From Tabrizicola sp. (GTDB lineage Bacteria; Pseudomonadota; Alphaproteobacteria; Rhodobacterales; Rhodobacteraceae), in assembly GCA_025458105.1 (NCBI GenBank), contig JALOTD010000001.1, positions 1 to 64,000 on the forward strand: DNA of 64,000 nt. Direction: 5' to 3'. Positions 17,776 through 28,980 of the stretch are shown here, piece by piece; within the stretch, counting starts at the first letter, position 1; each line of letters starts with the position of its first letter. The position numbers and the translations under genes are program-made. Under the pieces are notes generated by a model. It was not told where the DNA came from and did no database searches. It saw only the letters and a list, made by a program, of their open reading frames with translations.

Positions 17776-18408
17776 ATGCGCGATCCCGTTGATCACTACA
17801 TGAACACGCTTGTTCCCATGGTCGTCGAACAGACGAGCCGAGGCGAGCGCGCCTATGACATTTTCAGCCGCATGCTGAAAGAGCGGATCATCTTTCTGGG
17901 CGGCCCCGTCCATGACGGGATGTCCAGCCTGATCTGCGCGCAGCTTCTGTTCCTGGAATCGGAGAACCCGACCAAGGAAATCAGCATGTACATCAACAGC
18001 CCCGGCGGTGTGGTGACGAGCGGTTTGTCGATCTACGACACGATGCAGTACATCCGGCCCAAGGTCTCGACCCTGGTGATCGGGCAGGCAGCGTCGATGG
18101 GCAGCCTTTTGCTAACGGCCGGCGAAAAGGGGATGCGGTTCAGCCTGCCGAACTCTCGCGTCATGGTCCATCAACCTTCGGGCGGATATCAGGGCCAGGC
18201 AACGGACATCATGATCCACGCCCGTGAGACGGAGAAGCTGAAGCGCCGTCTGAACGAGATTTACGTCAAGCACACCGGCAACGACTATGACACGGTCGAG
18301 GCGGCGCTGGAACGCGACAACTTCATGTCGGCCGAGGATGCCAAGGCCTGGGGTCTGATCGACCAGATCCTGGAAAGCCGCGGCAAGGCAGACGATACGT
18401 CGAAGTGA
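17776..18408 (+). CDS. clpP: ATP-dependent Clp protease proteolytic subunit
   Basis: 210 residues. The serine-protease triad is visible and offset by exactly ten from E. coli ClpP: Ser107 in [10 protein letters not shown], His132 in VMVHQPSGG, Asp181 in LERDNFMSA. It forms the barrel chamber that degrades proteins fed by ClpX or ClpA. The N-terminal ~20 residues are the processed/axial-loop region. The clpX gene follows 135 bases downstream. Confidence 0.97.
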   Translation: MRDPVDHYMNTLVPMVVEQTSRGERAYDIFSRMLKERIIFLGGPVHDGMSSLICAQLLFLESENPTKEISMYINSPGGVVTSGLSIYDTMQYIRPKVSTLVIGQAASMGSLLLTAGEKGMRFSLPNSRVMVHQPSGGYQGQATDIMIHARETEKLKRRLNEIYVKHTGNDYDTVEAALERDNFMSAEDAKAWGLIDQILESRGKADDTSK

Positions 18409-18543
18409 ATGAGACACCCTCTGGCGGCGACGTTGCTCGGGGGTTTTTCGGATTGTGGTAGCCAAGGGCTTGGCCTAGACTTTGCCCAAGGGACCGGGGT
18501 CAGATCGGCCCCTTGTTAGTGGACAGTGTCCAGAGGACTGCGG

Positions 18544-19754
<1,211 letters not shown>

Positions 19755-19775
19755 CGCCGTCGCAGACCGGGCAAG

Positions 19776-19805
19776 AAGGGCGGGCTTTGGCCCGCCTTTT
19801 CTTTT
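19776..19805 (+). terminator. Rho-independent terminator after clpX
   Basis: Stem GGCGGGC / GCCCGCC (19779-19785 with 19790-19796), loop TTTG, followed by TTTTCTTTT. It sits 22 bases after the clpX stop codon, a classic layout. Confidence 0.88.
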
Positions 19806-19876
19806 GATCGGCCTTGGGCCTAGACCTTGCCCCGGGTTTCGGCCATATCAGGGGCACTCGAACGGGAGGCCGCTGC

Positions 19877-20251
19877 ATGTATTTCCTTAAACGCCTGCTG
19901 ACCTGGTGGAACAGCCAGACGATTGGCACCCAGCTTTTCACGGCCCGCAAGGGTGTGAAGGTCGGGCAGGACGAGGCCGGGAACACGTTTTACCAGACCC
20001 GGGACGGCAAGCGGCGTTGGGTGATCTTCAACGGCGAGATGGAGGCTTCCCGTGTTTCGCCCGACTGGCATGGATGGCTGCATCACACCTGGGACGAGCC
20101 GCCGACCAAGGCACCGCTCAAGCACAAGGGCTGGGAAAAGCCGCATCAGGAGAACCTGACCGGCACCGAGGCTGCCTATGTGCCGCCCGGGTCGATCCGT
20201 CGTGCCGACCCTGTCGCTCGGCGCGACTATGAGGCTTGGCAGCCCGAGTAA
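19877..20251 (+). CDS. NADH:ubiquinone oxidoreductase accessory subunit NDUFA12-like
   Basis: 124 residues homologous to the complex I accessory subunit NDUFA12 (B17.2), found in mitochondria and alphaproteobacteria. Diagnostic stretches are [44 protein letters not shown] and [22 protein letters not shown] lies seven bases upstream of this ATG. Its stop overlaps the start of the next gene (TAATG). Confidence 0.95.
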   Translation: MYFLKRLLTWWNSQTIGTQLFTARKGVKVGQDEAGNTFYQTRDGKRRWVIFNGEMEASRVSPDWHGWLHHTWDEPPTKAPLKHKGWEKPHQENLTGTEAAYVPPGSIRRADPVARRDYEAWQPE

Positions 20252-20721
20252 TGGCTTACGAGCGTGCAGAAATCCTGGCCGGGGCGGCGGTGCTTGCGGT
20301 GGCAGCGGCCTTTTCCGTCTTTGCCGCCCGCGGGTCGGGTCTGGTTGCCGCACCCGACAGCTATTCGCTGACAGCAAGCTTCCGGTCGGCGGAAGGCATT
20401 TCCGTGGGCTCTGATGTGCGGCTTGCCGGTGTCAAGGTAGGCACCGTGACGGCACTGACGCTGAACCCGCAGACGTTCTTTGCCGACGCCACGATCACCA
20501 TGCGCAATGACGTGCTTCTGCCGGAAGATTCGGCGATACTCGTGTCATCGGAAGGGCTACTTGGCGGGAGTTTCATCGAAATCTCGCCCGGAGGCGCGTT
20601 GGAAAACCTTGGTCCGGGAGACGAGATCGAGAACACCCAAAGTGCCGTCAGCCTGATAACCCTGCTGCTGAAGTTTGTCGGCGGTGACGACGCGGCGGAA
20701 GAGCCGGTGGCAGCGCCATGA
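20251..20721 (+). CDS. MlaD-family outer-membrane lipid asymmetry protein
   Basis: 156 residues with an N-terminal membrane anchor (LAGAAVLAVAAAFSVFAARG) and an MCE/MlaD domain: SLTASFRSAEGISVGSDVRL, AGVKVGTVTALTLNPQTFFA, SEGLLGGSFIEISPGG. Such proteins form hexameric rings that shuttle phospholipids between membranes with an MlaEFB ABC complex. The ABC partner genes are not here, so they must be elsewhere. One-base overlap with the upstream gene and four with the next imply an operon. Confidence 0.88.
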   Translation: MAYERAEILAGAAVLAVAAAFSVFAARGSGLVAAPDSYSLTASFRSAEGISVGSDVRLAGVKVGTVTALTLNPQTFFADATITMRNDVLLPEDSAILVSSEGLLGGSFIEISPGGALENLGPGDEIENTQSAVSLITLLLKFVGGDDAAEEPVAAP

Positions 20722-21101
20722 TGCGGGCGCTCTTTCTATGCCTGGGCTTGGCGCTGCCTGCGCATGCGCAGGGTTTCACTGCATCCAACGGAGCGTCTCT
20801 GCGGTTTCTGGACAAGCTGACCAGTGAGACCGGAGATGTTGTTCTTGGCGTGGGGCAGGCTGCCAAGTTCGGCCGGATCATCGTGCGCCTTGATGAGTGC
20901 CGGTTTCCGACCGATGACCCTTCTTCGGACAGCGAGGCCCATTTGACCGTTGTCGACGAGGCGTCCCAGACTGAACTGTTTGCCGGATGGATGCTGGCAT
21001 CGTCGCCGGCGCTGTCAGCGCTGGATCACCCGCGCTATGATGTCTGGGTACTGTCCTGCGTGCTGCCGGAAACCGCGTCGGAACCGGCACCCGAAGAATA
21101 G
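20718..21101 (+). CDS. Secreted DUF2155 protein
   Basis: 127 residues with signal peptide (MMRALFLCLGLALPAHA). The domain shows LRFLDKLTSETGDVVLGVGQ, KFGRIIVRLDECR, FAGWMLASSPALSALDHPRYDVWVLSC, all typical of DUF2155, an alphaproteobacterial periplasmic family that follows NDUFA12/MlaD genes in many Rhodobacterales. Function unknown. Confidence 0.88.
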   Translation: MMRALFLCLGLALPAHAQGFTASNGASLRFLDKLTSETGDVVLGVGQAAKFGRIIVRLDECRFPTDDPSSDSEAHLTVVDEASQTELFAGWMLASSPALSALDHPRYDVWVLSCVLPETASEPAPEE

Positions 21102-21697
21102 TCAGTCGGAAAGGTGGCGGTGACCTCAAGCGCCTCTGCCAGCAGGCGGTGATACGCAGCGCGCGGAATTTCGACCCCGCCCAGGCTGGCCAAGTGGGGT
21201 GTCAGAAACTGTGTATCAAAGAGCCGGAACCCGGCCTTGGCAAGGATCTGCACAGTGTGGGCAAGTGCCGCCTTCGAGGCATCCGTGACCCGGCTGAACA
21301 TGCTTTCCCCAAAGAAGGCCGCCCCCAGCACCACGCCATAAACGCCGCCGACGAGCTTGCCCGACTGCCAGACTTCCACGCTATGCGCATGACCCAGGCG
21401 GTGCAGACTGAGGTAGAGATCCCGAATGCGGTGGCTGATCCACGTCTCTTCACGCGAGGCGCAGGCGCTGACCACATCGGCAAAGGCCCGGTCCGTCGTA
21501 ATGACAAAGCCACTGCGTCGCATTGAACGTGCCAGTGAGCGGGACAGATGAAAGCCGTCCAAGGGCAGCACCCCGCGCCGCCGCGGGTCGATCCAATGAA
21601 TGTCCGGATCGTCGCGTCGTTCGGCCATCGGGAATATGCCCAAGGCATAGGCACGAAGCAAGATGTCGGGGGTGATTTCCTCGACTGGCTCGGTCAT
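21035..21697 (-). CDS. aat: Leucyl/phenylalanyl-tRNA--protein transferase
   Basis: 220 residues of the N-end-rule enzyme that adds Leu or Phe to proteins with N-terminal Arg/Lys, marking them for ClpS-ClpAP. Motifs: LLRAYALGIFPMAE, IHWIDPRRRGVLPLDGFH, HSVEVWQSGKLVGGVYGVVLG, FFGESMFSR, LFDTQFLTPHLASLGG. The start MTEPVEEI uses GAAGGA that lies inside a palindrome (21699-21722). The 3' end overlaps the convergent DUF2155 gene by 67 bases. It is downstream of accBC on the same strand. Confidence 0.95.
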   Translation of the reverse strand: MTEPVEEITPDILLRAYALGIFPMAERRDDPDIHWIDPRRRGVLPLDGFHLSRSLARSMRRSGFVITTDRAFADVVSACASREETWISHRIRDLYLSLHRLGHAHSVEVWQSGKLVGGVYGVVLGAAFFGESMFSRVTDASKAALAHTVQILAKAGFRLFDTQFLTPHLASLGGVEIPRAAYHRLLAEALEVTATFPTDYSSGAGSDAVSGSTQDSTQTS

Positions 21698-21698
21698 C

Positions 21699-21767
21699 GC
21701 AAAATCCTTCGAAGGATTTTGCAAAAGTTTTCGAAAACTTTTGCGCGAAGGGCGCCGCGGGGCGCCC
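21699..21767. repeat. Cluster of three tandem palindromes between accC and aat
   Basis: Two perfect 24-base palindromes abut: 21699-21722 (GCAAAATCCTTC and its complement) and 21721-21744 (GCAAAAGTTTTC and its complement), sharing GC; the third, 21750-21767, is GGGCGCC/GGCGCCC around GCGG. The design parallels 6085-6152. The first hairpin contains the aat ribosome-binding site GAAGGA, so RNA folding could lower aat translation. Confidence 0.82.
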
Positions 21768-21773
21768 CTCGGT

Positions 21774-23120
<1,347 letters not shown>

Positions 23121-23124
23121 GCGA

Positions 23125-23616
23125 TTACTCGATGATCAGAAGCGGCGCGCCGAATTCGACGGGATGGCCATCCTCGACAAGAATGCGCTTGACCGTGCCC
23201 GACTTGGTGGCCGGGATGTGGTTCATGGTTTTCATCGCCTCGATGATGAGGACTGTCTGACCTTCGCTGACCTGGGCGCCAACGGTGACGAAAGGCGAGG
23301 CACCTGGTTCGGGGGCCAGGTAGACTGTTCCGACCATGGGCGAGGTCACCGCGCCAGGATGCTGTGCCGGGTCTTCAGGGGCCGAATGGCTGGCAGCCGC
23401 CGAGGTGGCTGCGGCAACAGGTGCCGCATGATGCACGACAGGAGCCGTGGCGGCAGCCACCGTCACGACGGTCGCTTGCTTCACCACGCGGACTTCCAGG
23501 CTGTCGTCCTCACCGTATTCGCGCTTCACGGACAGTTCAGTCAGCTCGTTCTTGTTCAGAAGCTCGGCTAGCGCCGAAATGAAGGCCACATCCGTGTCGG
23601 TTGTCTGTTTGCTCAT
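23125..23616 (-). CDS. accB: Biotin carboxyl carrier protein of acetyl-CoA carboxylase
   Basis: 163 residues. A conserved N-terminal dimerisation region ([20 protein letters not shown]), an Ala/Val/Pro/His-rich flexible linker, and a C-terminal biotinyl domain with Lys129 in [11 protein letters not shown]. First gene of the leftward accB-accC-aat run. Confidence 0.97.
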   Translation of the reverse strand: MSKQTTDTDVAFISALAELLNKNELTELSVKREYGEDDSLEVRVVKQATVVTVAAATAPVVHHAAPVAAATSAAASHSAPEDPAQHPGAVTSPMVGTVYLAPEPGASPFVTVGAQVSEGQTVLIIEAMKTMNHIPATKSGTVKRILVEDGHPVEFGAPLLIIE

Positions 23617-23776
23617 GCCGTCCTCTGTTGGCTTCGGGGCCGCGCGTGGGCGCGGACCCGTCCCATGGGTGTGCAGCGCTTATACGCGACGGGGTAGGGG
23701 GTGAAAAGCCGCGAAAACACCGCCCGATCTTTAGGCAGATTGCGCCGACATGGCAAAATCCCGTCCCGACTGAAAA

Positions 23777-23792
23777 TTTACCGTTTGATAAA
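23777..23792. promoter_or_regulatory. Candidate RutR-like operator upstream of preT
   Basis: TTTACCGTTTGATAAA is an imperfect inverted repeat (TTTACC-N4-GATAAA) that keeps 9 of 12 arm positions of the TTGACC-N4-GGTCAA pattern found between the second TetR gene and hyuC. It is 55 bases upstream of the preT ATG in a locally A-rich stretch. Function is inferred from similarity and position only. Confidence 0.45.
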
Positions 23793-23847
23793 AAAACTGA
23801 CCTGTGCCAGCCTTGACGAAACGATAAGCCAGGGAGGCCCCCAGCCC

Positions 23848-25167
23848 ATGTCGAACACCCCGTTGACGCCCGGAATTGTGGCGAACCGCCTGCCAAGCCA
23901 GGCCTATGCGCAGAACTTCGGTGACCACGAGGCGCCGCTTGACCGGCACGAGGCGCGGGTGGCGGCCGATCGCTGCTATTTCTGCCACGACGCGCCCTGC
24001 ATCACGGCCTGCCCGACGTCGATCGACATTCCCCTCTTCATCCGCCAAATCGCGACCGGCACGCCCGAGGCCGCGGCGACGACGATCTGGACCCAGAACA
24101 TCCTTGGCGGCATGTGCGCCCGGGTTTGCCCGACCGAGACCCTGTGCGAAGAGGCCTGCGTGCGTGAAGCGGCCGAGGGCAAACCGGTCGAGATCGGGCG
24201 TCTGCAGCGGTTTGCGACCGATGTGGCGATGGCGAAGGGGTTGCATCCTTTTGAGCGCGCGGCCTCGACCGGCAAGAGAGTGGCGGTAGTAGGCGCAGGG
24301 CCTGCGGGCCTGGCCTGCGCGCACCGGCTGGCGATGCACGGCCATGACGTCGTGGTGCTGGAACGCCGCCCCAAGGCGGGCGGGCTGAACGAATATGGCA
24401 TCGCCAGCTACAAGGCGACGGGTGACTTTGCGCAGAAGGAAGTCGATTGGCTGTTGCAGATCGGCGGGATCGAGATCCGGACCGGGGTGGAACTGGGCCG
24501 CGATGTGAGCTTGGCGCAGCTGGAGGCCGACTATGATGCGGTCTTCCTGGGAATCGGCCTGGCGGGCGTCAATGCGCTGCGGGCCGAGGGCGAAGACAAG
24601 GCAGGAGTGCGTGACGCGGTCGACTTCATCGCCGAACTGCGCCAGACGGCGGATCTGTCCATGCTGCCGGTCGGTCGTGACGTGGTGGTGATCGGAGGCG
24701 GCATGACGGCTGTCGATGCGGCGGTTCAGTCCAAGCTTCTGGGCGCCGAGACTGTGACCATCGTCTACCGGCGCGGGCAAGATAAGATGAGCGCCTCGGG
24801 CTACGAGCAGGACCATGCGGTTCAGGCGGGCGTGCGGATCATCCACAACGCCGCCCCATTGCGCGTGATCGGCAACGGGGCGTCCCAAGCGGTGGAGTTC
24901 GCCTATACCCAGGACGGGCCAGATGGGCTGCGTCTCTTGTCCGAGACCTTCACGCTCAAGGCCGATCAGGTGTTCAAGGCGATTGGCCAGACGCTTTCGG
25001 GGGCGCCGCAGGGGCTGGCTGTTTCGGGTGGCAAACTGGCAGGCCATCAGGGCAAGGTCTGGGTCGGCGGCGACTGCGCAGCCGGGGGTGAGGACCTGAC
25101 AGTGACCGCCGTGGCCGAGGGCCGCGACGCCGCTGAAGCGATCCATGCTATCCTTTTGAATCACTGA
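23848..25167 (+). CDS. preT: NAD(P)-dependent dihydropyrimidine dehydrogenase subunit PreT
   Basis: 439-residue flavoprotein subunit of bacterial dihydropyrimidine dehydrogenase, which with PreA reduces uracil or thymine. N-terminal iron-sulfur ligands are CYFCHDAPCITACPTSIDIP and MCARVCPTETLCEEACVREA; the FAD site is VAVVGAGPAGLACAH and the NAD(P) site VVVIGGGMTAVDAA; C-terminal WVGGDCAAGGEDLTVTAVAEG. AGGGAGG supports the start. It is separated from preA by a DedA gene rather than adjacent. Confidence 0.93.
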   Translation: MSNTPLTPGIVANRLPSQAYAQNFGDHEAPLDRHEARVAADRCYFCHDAPCITACPTSIDIPLFIRQIATGTPEAAATTIWTQNILGGMCARVCPTETLCEEACVREAAEGKPVEIGRLQRFATDVAMAKGLHPFERAASTGKRVAVVGAGPAGLACAHRLAMHGHDVVVLERRPKAGGLNEYGIASYKATGDFAQKEVDWLLQIGGIEIRTGVELGRDVSLAQLEADYDAVFLGIGLAGVNALRAEGEDKAGVRDAVDFIAELRQTADLSMLPVGRDVVVIGGGMTAVDAAVQSKLLGAETVTIVYRRGQDKMSASGYEQDHAVQAGVRIIHNAAPLRVIGNGASQAVEFAYTQDGPDGLRLLSETFTLKADQVFKAIGQTLSGAPQGLAVSGGKLAGHQGKVWVGGDCAAGGEDLTVTAVAEGRDAAEAIHAILLNH

Positions 25168-25233
25168 TGCGCCGCGATTTCCCTTGTCAGGCCAAGACTT
25201 CCCCGCCACTTAGGGGCGGGGCAAGGAGCGCGC

Positions 25234-25764
25234 ATGGACGGCTGGGTCGAAACATTCATCGCCTTCATCGAGCGCAACCAGAGCTGGTTGCCCTTGATCA
25301 TGGTGGTCTTTGCCGCGGCCGAGACAACCGCGTTTCTGTCGATCCTCATTCCTTCGACCGCCGTTCTCGTCGCGGTCGGCGCGCTGGCTGCCACCGGTGC
25401 GGTGCCGTTCTGGCCGCTTTGGGCAGGGGCGACGGTGGGGGCGTTGATCGGCTCGACCTTCAGCTACTGGCTGGGCTGGCGCTATGGCAGCACTGTCCTG
25501 ACGATGCGGCCTTTGAAGGACCATCCCGAAATGGTGGAAAAGGCCCAGGCCAGTTTTGCGAAATACGGGCCGGTCACCATCCTGATCGGGCATTTCACCA
25601 CCATATTCCGGCCCGTGGTCTTTCTGATGGCGGGAATGAGCGGCATGACCCTTGGCCGCTTCCTGTTCTGGAACGTCCTTGGCTGTGTGGCCTGGGCCTT
25701 CCTGATCCCCAAGCTTGGCCAGTTCGGCGGCGATCTGCTGGGCTGGATCTGGTCGCTTTTCTAA
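25234..25764 (+). CDS. DedA family membrane protein
   Basis: 176 residues, about five membrane segments. DedA/SNARE-associated features: ETTAFLSILIPSTAVLVAVG, FSYWLGWRYG, and GHFTTIFRPVVFLMAGMSGM with the conserved FxRPxxxxxAG-like pattern. Family members are undecaprenyl-phosphate or phospholipid flippases. It lies between preT and preA in the same direction; functional link to pyrimidine use is not evident. Confidence 0.9.
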   Translation: MDGWVETFIAFIERNQSWLPLIMVVFAAAETTAFLSILIPSTAVLVAVGALAATGAVPFWPLWAGATVGALIGSTFSYWLGWRYGSTVLTMRPLKDHPEMVEKAQASFAKYGPVTILIGHFTTIFRPVVFLMAGMSGMTLGRFLFWNVLGCVAWAFLIPKLGQFGGDLLGWIWSLF

Positions 25765-25769
25765 GCCGT

Positions 25770-25788
25770 GGTGGGCAGATTGCCCACC
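25770..25788. repeat. Short palindromic intergenic repeat upstream of preA
   Basis: GGTGGGCA-GAT-TGCCCACC, followed by CTACG, is an eight-bp hairpin of the GTAGGGTGGGC...GCCCACC type that recurs between genes in many bacteria. It occupies most of the short space between the DedA gene and the preA ribosome-binding site. Confidence 0.6.
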
Positions 25789-25833
25789 CTACGCCGTTCG
25801 CACCCCCCTCAGCTGTCGCCAAGGAGGCATACC

Positions 25834-27132
25834 ATGGCTAATCTTGCATCCGACTTCATCGGCATCAAGTCGCCGAACCCGTTCTGGCTCGCCTCGGCGC
25901 CGCCGACGGACAAGAAGTACAACGTCGAACGCGCCTTCGAGGCGGGCTGGGGCGGAGTCGTGTGGAAGACGCTGGGGTCCGAAGGCCCGCCGGTCGTGAA
26001 CGTGAACGGCCCGCGCTATGGCGCGATCTGGGGCGCGGACCGCCGCCTTCTGGGCCTGAACAACATCGAACTGATCACCGACCGCCCGCTTGAGGTGAAC
26101 CTGCAGGAGATCAAGGAGGTCAAGCGCAAGTGGAAGGACCGCGCGCTGGTGATCAGCCTGATGGTGCCCTGCGACGAGGAGTCGTGGAAAGACATCCTGC
26201 ACCGGATCGAGGATACCGAGGCCGACGGGGTCGAACTCAACTTCGGCTGCCCGCACGGGATGGCCGAACGCGGCATGGGCTCGGCCGTGGGTCAAGTGCC
26301 GGAGTACATCGAGATGGTCACGCGCTGGGTCAAGAAGCACAGCCGCATGCCCTGCATCGTCAAGCTGACGCCGAACATCACCAATATCCTCGGGCCTGCC
26401 GGGGCTGCGAAAGCAGGTGGGGCGGATGCGGTTTCCCTGATCAACACGATCAACTCGATCACCAGTGTCAACCTGGACGACTACAGCCCCGAGCCGATGA
26501 TCGACGGCAAGGGCACCCACGGCGGCTATTGCGGCCCGGCGGTCAAGCCGATCGCGCTGAACATGGTGGCAGAAATCGCCCGCAGCGCCGAAACCCGGGG
26601 CCTGCCGATCAGCGGCATCGGCGGTGTGACCACCTGGCGCGACGCGGCCGAGTTCATGGCGCTTGGCGCGGGCAACGTGCAGGTCTGCACGGCGGCGATG
26701 ACCTACGGCTTCAAGATCGTGCAGGAAATGATCTCAGGGCTCTCGCAGTACCTGGATGACAAGCAGATCGGCCTTTCGGATCTTGTGGGTCGCGCCGTAC
26801 CGAACGTCACCGACTGGCAGTATCTGAACCTGAACTACGTCACCAAGGCGCATATCAACCAGGACGACTGCATCAAGTGCGGGCGCTGCTATGCGGCGTG
26901 TGAGGACACCAGCCACCAGGCCATCGCCATGTCGCCCGAGCGACTGTTCACGGTGAAGGACGAGGAATGCGTGGCCTGCAACCTCTGCGTCAACGTCTGC
27001 CCGGTCGACAATTGCATTACCATGGTGCCGATGGCCAAGGGTACGGTCGATCCGCGCACTGGGCGCAAGGTCGGCGACTATGCCAACTGGACGACGCATC
27101 CGAACAACCCGTCGGTCCAAGCGGCGGAGTAA
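25834..27132 (+). CDS. preA: NAD-dependent dihydropyrimidine dehydrogenase subunit PreA
   Basis: 432 residues. The FMN-binding TIM barrel resembles dihydroorotate dehydrogenase (SPNPFWLASAPPTDKKYNVE, GVELNFGCPHGMAERGMG, GIGGVTTWRDAAEFMALGA), followed by two 4Fe-4S clusters (CIKCGRCYAACED and CVACNLCVNVCP). This subunit binds and reduces the pyrimidine. AAGGAGG precedes the start by six bases. The stop overlaps the next start (TAATG). Confidence 0.96.
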   Translation: MANLASDFIGIKSPNPFWLASAPPTDKKYNVERAFEAGWGGVVWKTLGSEGPPVVNVNGPRYGAIWGADRRLLGLNNIELITDRPLEVNLQEIKEVKRKWKDRALVISLMVPCDEESWKDILHRIEDTEADGVELNFGCPHGMAERGMGSAVGQVPEYIEMVTRWVKKHSRMPCIVKLTPNITNILGPAGAAKAGGADAVSLINTINSITSVNLDDYSPEPMIDGKGTHGGYCGPAVKPIALNMVAEIARSAETRGLPISGIGGVTTWRDAAEFMALGAGNVQVCTAAMTYGFKIVQEMISGLSQYLDDKQIGLSDLVGRAVPNVTDWQYLNLNYVTKAHINQDDCIKCGRCYAACEDTSHQAIAMSPERLFTVKDEECVACNLCVNVCPVDNCITMVPMAKGTVDPRTGRKVGDYANWTTHPNNPSVQAAE

Positions 27133-27800
27133 TGCGGATCGTCGTTGCCGGGGCCTCGCGCGGGATCGGGGCGGCGGTTGCGGGTCACTATGCCGGGCGG
27201 GGCGAGGAGGTCATCGCCCTGTCGCGGGGCGCAGTACCATACGGACGCTGGATGTCCATCGACCTTGCCGACGCCGTTCAGATCGCCGCGCTTCCCGAAC
27301 GGATCGGCGGTCCGGTCGACGCTCTGCTTTACACCGGCGGCATCTGGGAAGACGGAGCCTTCACCAAGGCCTACCGCTTTGCCGCCAGCCCGCCGGAAGA
27401 GGCGCAGCGCGTGATCGCGGTCAATACGGTGGCCCCGATCCTACTGACCCAGGCGCTTCTTCCTCTCATGCCCTCCGGGGCGCGGGTGGTCTTTGTCGGC
27501 TCCTTGACCGCGATGGACAACACGGCCTCGCCCGAAGTGGCAAACAGCGCCTCGAAATACGGTTTGCGCGGCGCAGCACAGGCTTTGGCCAAGACGCTGC
27601 ACCCGATGGGTATCGGGGTAGGGGTCATAAATCCCGGCAACGTGGCGACGGATGAGGTCCTCTCCGATATCTCTGAGGGCCGGTTCCCGGATCAGGAAGC
27701 GATACCTCTGGCTGACCTGCTGGCCGCTTTCGACTTTGCCCTGGCCTTGTCGCCTGCAAGTGTAGCAACCGAGATCAACTTGGCGCAGATTCGCGTCTAG
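27132..27800 (+). CDS. Short-chain dehydrogenase/reductase
   Basis: 222 residues, SDR fold: the nucleotide-binding VVAGASRGIGAAVAGHYAGRG, LLYTGG in place of the usual NAG, and a SxxxxYG-type active site in NSASKYGLRGAAQAL (SASKYG: the Tyr-x3-Lys order is altered, with K before Y). The altered Tyr-Lys order may mean reduced or different activity. Overlap with preA implies cotranscription. Possibly acts on a pyrimidine-catabolism product such as malonate semialdehyde; that is speculation. Confidence 0.75.
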   Translation: MRIVVAGASRGIGAAVAGHYAGRGEEVIALSRGAVPYGRWMSIDLADAVQIAALPERIGGPVDALLYTGGIWEDGAFTKAYRFAASPPEEAQRVIAVNTVAPILLTQALLPLMPSGARVVFVGSLTAMDNTASPEVANSASKYGLRGAAQALAKTLHPMGIGVGVINPGNVATDEVLSDISEGRFPDQEAIPLADLLAAFDFALALSPASVATEINLAQIRV

Positions 27801-27815
27801 GGTCTAGGGTCTAGG
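27795..27815. repeat. Three tandem copies of a 7-mer
   Basis: GTCTAGG is repeated three times. The first copy carries the TAG stop of the SDR gene; the third carries the stop codon of the convergent small gene on the minus strand. Confidence 0.7.
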
Positions 27816-28110
27816 GCAGTGGCAGCGGGTTCACCCCTGCGGCGATCGAGGCGCGGATATATGCCTCACGCGCGGCATCGGCGGCGGCGCGGGCGGCCGT
27901 GGCGGGGGTCTGATCCTCGTCATGGTCGGCCAGTTCGACCGCAACTTGCGCTGGCAATGTCGACGGTTGTGCCACGGCGTCGACGCGCTGCGTTGCAGTC
28001 ACCGGCCGTGCGGTCTGAGCGGCGGGCGCAGTGGTCAGACGGTCTGGAGCAGGCTGTGAGATTGGTGCCGGCACCGGCACCTGCGACCGGACGGCGGTGA
28101 CAGAATCCAT
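27811..28110 (-). CDS. Hypothetical Ala/Pro-rich protein
   Basis: 99 residues, rich in Ala, Pro, Thr and Val with no membrane segment. The C-terminal part (TAARAAADAAREAYIRASIAAGVNP) is helical. AGGAGA seven bases upstream supports this start over one 11 codons earlier. The upstream ~140 bases are unusually AT-rich for this contig (runs such as TAACATTTCTTCTTATATCA), likely its promoter. No family recognised. Confidence 0.65.
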   Translation of the reverse strand: MDSVTAVRSQVPVPAPISQPAPDRLTTAPAAQTARPVTATQRVDAVAQPSTLPAQVAVELADHDEDQTPATAARAAADAAREAYIRASIAAGVNPLPLP

Positions 28111-28280
28111 GGCGACTCTCCTGATGTGATGTCCCCGACCCAAAGATACCGTAACGGGGCCCTAACGGGCATCCGGAAACTGCTTAAAATCCCAGAGATT
28201 GTTGGCACAGAAAAAGAATTAACATTTCTTCTTATATCATTGCCAAATCTATAAAAATCTAAAACACCTGCCGTGGACAG

Positions 28281-28895
28281 TCACGGCTTCAAGAGGCGCG
28301 AAAAGAGCGTCTCCAGAAACCCTCCCGCCTCAGCGAAGGGGTCGTGCCCTGGCCCGAGGACAGCCCGCACCTGTACATCGAAGTCGGCATAATGCTGAGT
28401 CAGCGACCAGATCGAGAAAATGAGATGCACCGGGTCGACGCGTGCAATCCGACCCTGATCCATCCAGCCGGTCAGCACGAAGGCCTTCTCGGCCACCAGT
28501 GACTTCAGGTCCCCCTCGATCGCTTCGCGCATCCGGGGAGCGCCTTGCAGAATTTCGTTGGCGAAAAGGCGGCTTTCGCGGGGGTAATCGCGCGCGAGGT
28601 CCAGCTTGCGGCGGACGTAGGCCAGGATCTCGGCAAGTGGCTCGCCATCCGGATGCATCGCGCGCAAGGGGTCAAGCCAGGTGTCAAGCAACCCGGTCAG
28701 AAGCGCCTTGTGCACTGCCTCTTTCGACGGGAAATAGTACAGCAGGTTCGGTTTCGACAGCCCTGCCACATCGGCAATCTGGTCAAGGGTCGCGCCCCGG
28801 AAGCCGTGCAATGAGAAGACCTCAAGCGCCGCGTCCAGAATGACCTCGCGGTTCTTCTGCTGGATGCGGGAGCGGGGACGGGCTTTGGAGGGCAT
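28281..28895 (-). CDS. TetR family regulator, RutR-like
   Basis: 204 residues. N-terminal HTH: NREVILDAALEVFSLHGFRG, ATLDQIADVAGLSKPNLLYYF with PSKEAV. The C-terminal domain (FANEILQGAPRMREAIEGDL, HLIFSIWSLTQHYADFDVQV) matches the RutR pyrimidine-sensing subgroup. It lies inside the pyrimidine locus and is similar in its C-terminal domain to the second TetR protein at 30040-30687. Target operator not identified upstream of its own gene. Confidence 0.85.
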   Translation of the reverse strand: MPSKARPRSRIQQKNREVILDAALEVFSLHGFRGATLDQIADVAGLSKPNLLYYFPSKEAVHKALLTGLLDTWLDPLRAMHPDGEPLAEILAYVRRKLDLARDYPRESRLFANEILQGAPRMREAIEGDLKSLVAEKAFVLTGWMDQGRIARVDPVHLIFSIWSLTQHYADFDVQVRAVLGPGHDPFAEAGGFLETLFSRLLKP

Positions 28896-28980
28896 ATGAA
28901 ACCTGTGACCGGATAAGCGCCTTGGGAATAGCCCGCGGGCACCAGTCAGGTCAAACCCTTCGCGTCCAGCATTGAATGAA

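Noticed and set aside
28943..28956. RutR-like box upstream of the first TetR gene (TGACC near TGGTG on the minus strand)
   Set aside because: Only the left half-site fits; the second arm does not match GGTCA at the right spacing.
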